This document shows positions 1 to 3,439 of a stretch of 6,514 nucleotides of DNA, piece after piece. The stretch comes from DAIDJM01 sp964250215. Its GTDB lineage: Bacteria > Pseudomonadota > Alphaproteobacteria > Acetobacterales > Acetobacteraceae. The notes under the pieces were generated by a model. That model worked only from the letters and a program-made list of their open reading frames with translations, did no database searches and was not told where the DNA came from. Position 1 is the first letter of the stretch. Every line of letters starts with the position of its first letter. The position numbers were made by a program, and so were the translations under genes. Location: assembly GCA_964250215.1 (NCBI GenBank), contig CAXUEX010000151.1, forward strand, positions 1 to 6,514, given 5' to 3'.

Positions 1-60
1 CCCCCCCCCCCCCCCCCTGCGTCTTACCCCCACCCCCGCCGGGGGGGGGGGGGCCCCCCC
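1..60. other. Homopolymer-rich contig end, probably artefactual
   Basis: The first 60 bases are runs of C and G broken by only a few other bases: 17 C at the start, then about a dozen G followed by seven C. The coding frame entering from the right (an RluA-type gene) should continue here. Its translation instead collapses into Gly/Pro runs that resemble no part of that family. This looks like a low-quality read end or assembly artefact rather than biology. Confidence 0.7.
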
Positions 61-286
61 CGGGCGCCCGCGGCGCCAAGCCGTATCGCGCGCCGGCGCG
101 CACCGGATCGGCCGGCTCGCGGAACACGGCGCCATCCCGCGTGGCGTGGCCAGCCTGGATCAGGGCCTTGACGCGGGAGCGCGAGAGCGTGCCGATGGCG
201 CGGGCAAGGAACCGGTCGGCGCGCTCGCCCGCGGCTTCGGGCGGGGCCGTGTGGTGGTGGGGTTCGGGCGCGGACGGGTAAAGCAT
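2..286 (-). CDS. RluA-family 23S rRNA pseudouridine synthase, N-terminal S4 part (partial)
   Basis: RluA-family enzymes convert specific uridines of 23S rRNA (or tRNA) to pseudouridine in the cytoplasm. Only the N-terminus is present. After a short His-rich leader (ATG at 286-284), the S4 RNA-binding domain is readable. It has the family pattern G-E-R-A-D-R-F-L-A at about residues 20-28, L-S-R-S-R-V-K-A-L-I-Q-A-G-H at about 35-48, then D-G and a V-R-A-G-x-R-Y segment. The catalytic domain with its Asp lies beyond the window. From about base 60 downward the frame stays open but encodes only Gly/Pro runs, so that part is not trustworthy. The start codon overlaps that of the divergent gene on the other strand by two bases. 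No strong Shine-Dalgarno is visible. RluD-like and RluC-like members cannot be told apart from this piece. Confidence 0.75.
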   Translation of the reverse strand, partial: MLYPSAPEPHHHTAPPEAAGERADRFLARAIGTLSRSRVKALIQAGHATRDGAVFREPADPVRAGARYGLAPRAPGGGPPPPGGGGGKTQGGGGG

Positions 287-599
287 GGCGGATTCAGGGA
301 CGGCACCGGGGTCAGGATTGCGGCAGATCCGCGGCTTGGTGGCGGTGGTGGTCGCGCTGGGCGGGCTGATCGTGGTGGGCACAGGCGTGGTTGTTATCAC
401 CATCGCGCACCGGATGGGCGCGGCCAGCGCGCCGGCGGCAGATACCGTGCTGCAGGAACCTCTCGGCACGCGAATCGCGGGTGCAAGCGAAGCCGGCGGC
501 CGGCTGGCAATCGTGCTGCAAGGCGGCGGCCCGGATCGCGTGGTGGTGGTGGATCTGGCGAGCGGCAAGCGAGTGGGCCGGGTAGCCCTGGCGCCCTGA
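285..599 (+). CDS. Small single-pass membrane protein (DUF6476-like)
   Basis: This gene encodes 104 residues. A short polar N-terminus (about 1-16) ends in Arg. A hydrophobic stretch rich in Val, Gly, Ala and Leu follows (about 17-40) and would form one transmembrane helix. The remainder (about 45-104) is probably soluble and resembles one or two beta-propeller-like strands: a G-R-L-A-I-V-L segment, then D-R-V-V-V-V-D-L-A-S-G-K. The layout, and the position beside an RluA-type gene, match my recollection of the alphaproteobacterial DUF6476 family; this is recognition from memory. No function is known to me. The ATG at 285 overlaps the divergent start codon at 286-284, so the two genes probably share a very compact regulatory region. 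No clear Shine-Dalgarno precedes it. The tRNA-Glu follows 48 bases after the stop. Confidence 0.65.
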   Translation: MADSGTAPGSGLRQIRGLVAVVVALGGLIVVGTGVVVITIAHRMGAASAPAADTVLQEPLGTRIAGASEAGGRLAIVLQGGGPDRVVVVDLASGKRVGRVALAP

Positions 600-602
600 C
601 GG

Positions 603-631
603 TTGCGCGGGGTCGGGCGCTGGCCTAGATG
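603..631 (+). promoter_or_regulatory. Candidate promoter of tRNA-Glu
   Basis: A TTGCGC element (603-608) and a TAGATG element (626-631) are separated by 17 bases, about 16 bases before the tRNA. The stretch between the -10-like element and the tRNA is GC-rich, as is typical of discriminators in stable-RNA promoters under stringent control. Each hexamer matches the sigma-70 consensus at only three of six positions, so this is suggestive only. Confidence 0.3.
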
Positions 632-647
632 CCGGACCCCGGCGCCT

Positions 648-723
648 GTCCCGTTCGTCTAGAGGCCCAGGACACCGCCCTCTCACGGCGGTAACAGGGG
701 TTCGAATCCCCTACGGGACGCCA
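648..723 (+). tRNA. tRNA-Glu (anticodon CTC)
   Basis: This is a complete cloverleaf of 76 bases including the encoded CCA. The 7-bp acceptor stem pairs GTCCCGT (648-654) with ACGGGAC (713-719), with discriminator G at 720 and CCA at 721-723. The anticodon arm has CCGCC and GGCGG around the loop CTCTCAC, giving anticodon CTC, which reads GAG. The T arm carries the canonical GGTTCGAATCC core. Accessory DNA (IS remnant, darTG) begins straight after its 3' end, the usual place for integrating elements, but no second copy of the tRNA 3' end is present in the window. Confidence 0.97.
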
Positions 724-791
724 GATATTTCAATGGTTTAGTAGATTTTGCTAAGCCGGTAAATTAGGCATACGGCAGCCATACGGCATAG
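724..791. other. AT-richer junction between tRNA-Glu and IS630 remnant
   Basis: This short non-coding stretch is clearly AT-richer than its surroundings, especially 724-768. It contains two copies of the 9-mer CATACGGCA at 769-777 and 780-788, an 11-base period. No gene is visible. It probably marks the left junction of the accessory DNA. The direct repeat may be chance or part of a degraded element end. Confidence 0.4.
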
Positions 792-1343
792 GCGGCAAGG
801 CACCGTCGCACGCCGATCCTGGCGGCTTTGCACGATGCAGTCCGCGCCCAGGTGCAGGCCCACGACGATCAAATGCTCGATGAGACGCGGGCCTGGCTGC
901 ACGAGAGGCACGGCGTGCGGGTGAGCATGAGCCTGATGTGGAACACGATACGCCGGCTCGGCCTGACGCTGAAAAAGAGACCTTGCGCGCGACCGAGCAG
1001 AACCGCCCGGACGTTGCCGCTGCCCGGCAATGCTGGTGCGAACAGCAGCCCGGGCTGAGTCCCGACCGCCTCCTCTTTCTCGATGAAACCTCGACAAAAA
1101 CGAACATGTTGCGGCTGTACGGTCACGCGCTGCGGCCGTCGTCTGTTCGACACCGCGCCATTCGGCCACTGGAACACGACCACGGTCATCGCGGCGCTGC
1201 GCAGCACCTGCCTTGTGGCGCCGATGCTGCTGGACGACGCCACGAACGGCCGCGCGTTCCTCACATGGGTGGAACAATGCCTCGCACCGACACTCAGGCC
1301 GGGCGACATTGTCGTCGCCGACGACCGCGTTGCCGTGAGGTGA
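792..1343 (+). pseudogene. IS630-family transposase remnant, truncated and frameshifted
   Basis: Three frame segments together read as the middle of an IS630-type DDE transposase. Segment one (about 792-975) gives a helical region ending in R-R-L-G-L-T-L-K-K. Segment two (about 975-1132) continues with T-L-R-A-T-E-Q-x-R-P-D-V-A, then the first catalytic block L-F-L-D-E-T (Asp at 1082-1084) and T-K-T-N-M. Segment three (about 1134-1343) gives R-R-L-F, G-H-W-N-T-T-T, and the block G-D-I-V-V-A-D-D (about 1302-1325), aligning with the second catalytic Asp, before a premature stop. The first shift is at about 972-980 and the second at about 1130-1136; together they restore the original frame. The N-terminal helix-turn-helix (roughly 70 residues) and the C-terminal part with the last acidic residue are missing. 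An in-frame stop lies just upstream and no start codon fits. It cannot encode an active enzyme. No terminal inverted repeats were recognised. Confidence 0.85.
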
Positions 1344-1346
1344 AAC

Positions 1347-1358
1347 GTCGGCGCCGAC
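1347..1358. repeat. 12-bp perfect palindrome downstream of darG
   Basis: GTCGGCGCCGAC is a perfect 12-base palindrome. It lies 8 bases past the darG stop and 3 bases past the stop of the IS630 remnant, exactly between the two. On the darG transcript it could form only a short hairpin, followed by GTTT, which is a poor match to a rho-independent terminator. In GC-rich DNA it may be chance. Confidence 0.3.
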
Positions 1359-1366
1359 CGCTAGTG

Positions 1367-2404
1367 TCATGCTGCTGCCGGCAGCCACCCATTCTGGCGG
1401 AGCGCCGCGAAAGCGATCCCGATCTGGTCCTTGGAAAACCGCCGCTTGCGGTCGTTCCAAGCATAGACCTTCGTCGCCACCGCGTCAGCGTCGCTCGCAT
1501 TTTCACGCGTAACAACCCAATGCACGGTCGCCAGCAGTTCCAGCCCGAACGGTGTTTCAAACCCGTCCACCAGCTTGCCAACCCGGTCGAACCGGCCGCG
1601 TGTCGCTTCATCTTCGGCCAAAAACGTTTCGGCATCGTGCACCGCGTTCGGCACCAGTTCGAGCTGCTTGTCCGGTGCGTCACCGCCGTCGTGGTATCCG
1701 GAGATGAGATGCCCTTCGACCGCGTTGAGCACATGCCGAAGATTGTCGGCATAAGGCCCGTAATGATGCTTGGCGTAATTCAACCGAAGAGGCGCGCCGG
1801 CCTCCTGCATGAAGTACATCAGCTTCTGCAGTTCGATAAGCGTCACGAACGGGTCCATCAATCCGCCGACATACCGGTTCATCAGCACCACAAGTGCGGC
1901 TCGGCCTGGCGTCATGATGGGGACGTTGCGCGACTGGGTGGGCACAGGCGCAGCTTTCGGCTCGAACACCAGCACGCGCAGATCGGGCAAGCCGCTCAAC
2001 GCCGCCGCGATCCGGGGGTGCACATCCGCCCAGTTCAACCCGCCGAGACCGCTGCCGAGCGGCGGGATCGCGATCGAGCGGATGTCGCGCGCCCGGATCT
2101 CGGCCGCCAGCGCGGCGAGACCCGAGTCGATGTCCTCCATCCGGCTCTTGCCCCGCCAGTGTCGCTTCGTGGGAAAATTGATGATGAACTTCGGGCCGGT
2201 GATCTCGTGAGTCTCGAACACGAACATGCGCCCGGGCTCCACCTCGTGTCGTGCGCACGCCAACGCATAAGCCTTGAAGTTCGCGGGATAAGCGTTCTTG
2301 AACTGCAACGCGATGCCGCGGCCCATGATGCCCACGCAGTTCACAGTGTTGACCAGCGCCTCGACATCGGCCCGGAGGATGTCGCCGGTCGTGAATGTGA
2401 TCAT
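1367..2404 (-). CDS. darG: DarG antitoxin, DNA ADP-ribosyl glycohydrolase
   Basis: DarG removes the ADP-ribose that DarT attaches to DNA and also binds DarT directly, so it neutralises the toxin in two ways. The 345-residue length is normal for the family. Residues about 1-155 form a macrodomain: T-G-D-I-L at 6-10, the ADP-ribose-binding N-T-V-N-C-V-G-I-M-G-R-G-I-A at 19-32, N-F-P-T-K-R-H-W at 76-83 with Lys80 matching the catalytic Lys80 of Thermus DarG, and G-S-G-L-G-G-L at 117-123. Residues about 165-345 are the toxin-binding part. Its K-L-M-Y-F-M-Q (194-200) and H-Y-G-P-Y-A-D-N-L-R-H (214-224) recall Panacea/SocA-type antitoxin domains (inference). ATG 2404-2402 is chosen over an open frame reaching 2500 because AAGGAG sits six bases before it and the macrodomain begins there. 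It starts 14 bases after the darT stop, so the two are one operon. All key residues seen are intact. Confidence 0.93.
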   Translation of the reverse strand: MITFTTGDILRADVEALVNTVNCVGIMGRGIALQFKNAYPANFKAYALACARHEVEPGRMFVFETHEITGPKFIINFPTKRHWRGKSRMEDIDSGLAALAAEIRARDIRSIAIPPLGSGLGGLNWADVHPRIAAALSGLPDLRVLVFEPKAAPVPTQSRNVPIMTPGRAALVVLMNRYVGGLMDPFVTLIELQKLMYFMQEAGAPLRLNYAKHHYGPYADNLRHVLNAVEGHLISGYHDGGDAPDKQLELVPNAVHDAETFLAEDEATRGRFDRVGKLVDGFETPFGLELLATVHWVVTRENASDADAVATKVYAWNDRKRRFSKDQIGIAFAALRQNGWLPAAA

Positions 2405-2418
2405 CGCCGTCTCCTTCC
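2405..2418 (-). promoter_or_regulatory. Strong Shine-Dalgarno deciding the darG start
   Basis: On the minus strand the darT-darG gap carries AGGAAGGAG six bases before the darG ATG. This is the best ribosome binding site in the window. It argues for efficient antitoxin translation from a shared message, and it rules out the longer darG frame that overlaps the end of darT. Confidence 0.7.
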
Positions 2419-3060
2419 TCAGTAGTACCAGCTCGGCTGAACTTCGATCCTCGGCCTGTGCTCGGCACCTTGGATCGCTGTCGCGACTCGGGCTGCCCAC
2501 GGACGCGAGTGAATCCCAATGCGCTCAACAAGCTTCCAAGGGAAAGACCGTTCCACCAGAAATTCGGCCTGCTTGGCCTCCTTCTCGTCGGCGGGGCGGA
2601 AATCCCGGGCCGCCACCGCATCCCAGTTGACCTGATCCAGCTCATCGAGCCGACCCCGGAACTGTGTGTAGCGGGCCCCGGCATTGGACAGCGAGAACGC
2701 CCAGCGCTGCCCGCTCGCCTCAGCCCAGCAGACCGCCCCATGGAGATCGGCCTCCAGGTGCACGATCGGTTCCTGCCCGCCGCGGTACGCCAGTTCGGCA
2801 TGGTCCGCGCGGTGGATCACGTAGAGCATGACCGACCTAGAACATAAGTAGAACGGAACGCAAGACCCGACTTTGAGGCCGGCGTAGCAGGAGACAGGCA
2901 GTTGTAGCCGGCGCTCCTTGATCCCGCCCATGCCGATCATCGTTCCGCCCGGGCGGCCCACCATCACGGCGTCGCACCACAGGCAGCCGTCGGCGACGAT
3001 GGAGCGCAGCCTGTCCAGATGAACGATGTGGTAGATCTTCGGCTGCGCGGGAATGGGCAC
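2419..3060 (-). CDS. darT: DarT toxin, DNA ADP-ribosyltransferase (DUF4433)
   Basis: DarT uses NAD+ to ADP-ribosylate a base in single-stranded DNA (thymine in characterised DarT2 members), blocking replication; DarTG pairs also act as anti-phage systems. The 213 residues match the usual family length. Visible signatures are the NAD-binding I-Y-H-I-V-H near residues 9-14, L-W-C-D-A at 27-31, G-M-G-G-I-K-E-R-R-L at 43-52 (Arg51 equivalent to the essential Arg51 of Thermus DarT), V-P-F-Y-L-C-S-R-S-V-M-L-Y at 68-80, A-Y-R-G-G-Q at 91-96, and K-Q-A-E-F-L-V at 163-169 with Glu166 as the expected catalytic glutamate. The start is GTG at 3060-3058; an in-frame stop at 3090-3088 leaves no better upstream choice, though the Shine-Dalgarno is poorly spaced. 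Toxin-first order with darG 14 bases downstream is normal here. The toxin looks complete and active. Base specificity cannot be read from the sequence. Confidence 0.94.
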   Translation of the reverse strand: MPIPAQPKIYHIVHLDRLRSIVADGCLWCDAVMVGRPGGTMIGMGGIKERRLQLPVSCYAGLKVGSCVPFYLCSRSVMLYVIHRADHAELAYRGGQEPIVHLEADLHGAVCWAEASGQRWAFSLSNAGARYTQFRGRLDELDQVNWDAVAARDFRPADEKEAKQAEFLVERSFPWKLVERIGIHSRPWAARVATAIQGAEHRPRIEVQPSWYY

Positions 3061-3061
3061 G

Positions 3062-3228
3062 TCAGGCCGCGAGCTCCGACTGGCGGGTCACGCTGGCCCG
3101 CTCGGCTTCCCACTCCTGCCTGGCGGCGCCGCGATCGCTGCTGGCACAGGCCGGACGATTGCCGCCGCGACCACGCCAACCAGTTTCGAAATCCTGATTT
3201 CGCCATCCATCGTCGGCGCCTCGTTCAT
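3062..3228 (-). pseudogene. Possible small gene upstream of darT, frameshifted
   Basis: Two overlapping minus-strand frames read as one small protein of about 55 residues if one base change in the GCGGCGCCGCC stretch (about 3122-3134) is allowed. The first part (ATG 3228-3226) gives a short polar start with M-D-G-E-I-R-I-S-K-L followed by a hydrophobic Val/Ala stretch. As sequenced, this frame stops at 3090-3088 after 46 residues. The other frame then gives a charged helical tail, A-R-Q-E-W-E-A-E-R-A-S-V-T-R-Q-S-E-L-A-A. Nearly all its third codon positions are G or C, and its TGA at 3064-3062 is one base from the darT GTG. That spacing suggests translational coupling to darT. I do not recognise the family. 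It may also be the tail of an older gene or chance. Confidence 0.3.
3187..3202. promoter_or_regulatory. Interrupted palindrome, possible operator ahead of darT
   Basis: CGAAATC and GATTTCG are perfect inverted arms of seven bases separated by CT. The site lies about 130 bases upstream of the darT GTG, inside the candidate small gene, and is AT-richer than its surroundings. Its size and symmetry suit a dimeric repressor, which could be autoregulation of the operon. No regulator is known for it, and chance is possible. Confidence 0.3.
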
Positions 3229-3249
3229 CCGGCAGCCCGGTCCCACTGG

Positions 3250-3278
3250 TTGTTACCTTCGCCTCGCCGGCGGAACAA
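3250..3278 (-). promoter_or_regulatory. Weak candidate promoter for the darTG operon
   Basis: On the minus strand TTGTTC (3278-3273) and TAACAA (3255-3250) are separated by 17 bases, about 20 bases before the ATG of the candidate small gene. Each hexamer agrees with the sigma-70 consensus at only three positions. It is the best pair I found ahead of darT, but the evidence is slight. Confidence 0.2.
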
Positions 3279-3439
3279 CGGTCCGGTGTGGGATGGGGGT
3301 CGCGCGGGCGCCCAATCAACCGATTTGAGTGGCGAGGTCCAGGTGGCGCCAGTGAGCGTTCGCCAGTCGCATCTGTTGCGGCGTCCCGCATCACGCCCAT
3401 GTGACACCGCTTTCCGCCGTGGCCGCTACAAACCAAGCC

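Larger units (their letters stand above)
3061..3439. other. Divergent intergenic region between darT and the sensor kinase
   Basis: About 380 bases separate darT (minus) from the kinase (plus), and both promoters should lie here. The part next to darT (3062-3228) carries a possible small frameshifted minus-strand gene, described separately. A 16-base interrupted palindrome lies at 3187-3202. From 3229 to 3439 I see no convincing gene. A weak minus-strand promoter-like pair is noted separately, and no clear promoter or Shine-Dalgarno was found for the kinase. Confidence 0.5.

Noticed and set aside
146..628. 160-codon plus-strand frame rich in Gly and Arg
   Set aside because: It covers the antisense of the RluA-type gene and an alternative frame of the small membrane protein, with low-complexity composition and no motif.
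609..646. Inverted repeat GGGGTC/GACCCC as a terminator after the small membrane protein gene
   Set aside because: The arms are only six bases around a 20-base loop, there is no T run, and the site overlaps the likely tRNA promoter.
713..723. tRNA-Glu 3' end as an attL with a matching attR in the window
   Set aside because: No second copy of the acceptor/T-arm sequence was found in the rest of the window and no integrase is present, so an att site cannot be claimed.
938..2425. 495-codon open frame on the plus strand
   Set aside because: Only about 975-1132 reads as IS630 transposase. The rest is out of frame with the transposase or antisense to darG.
1680..2801. 373-codon minus-strand frame across the darT-darG junction
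   Set aside because: It is offset from both darT and darG, which have clear family motifs in their own frames.
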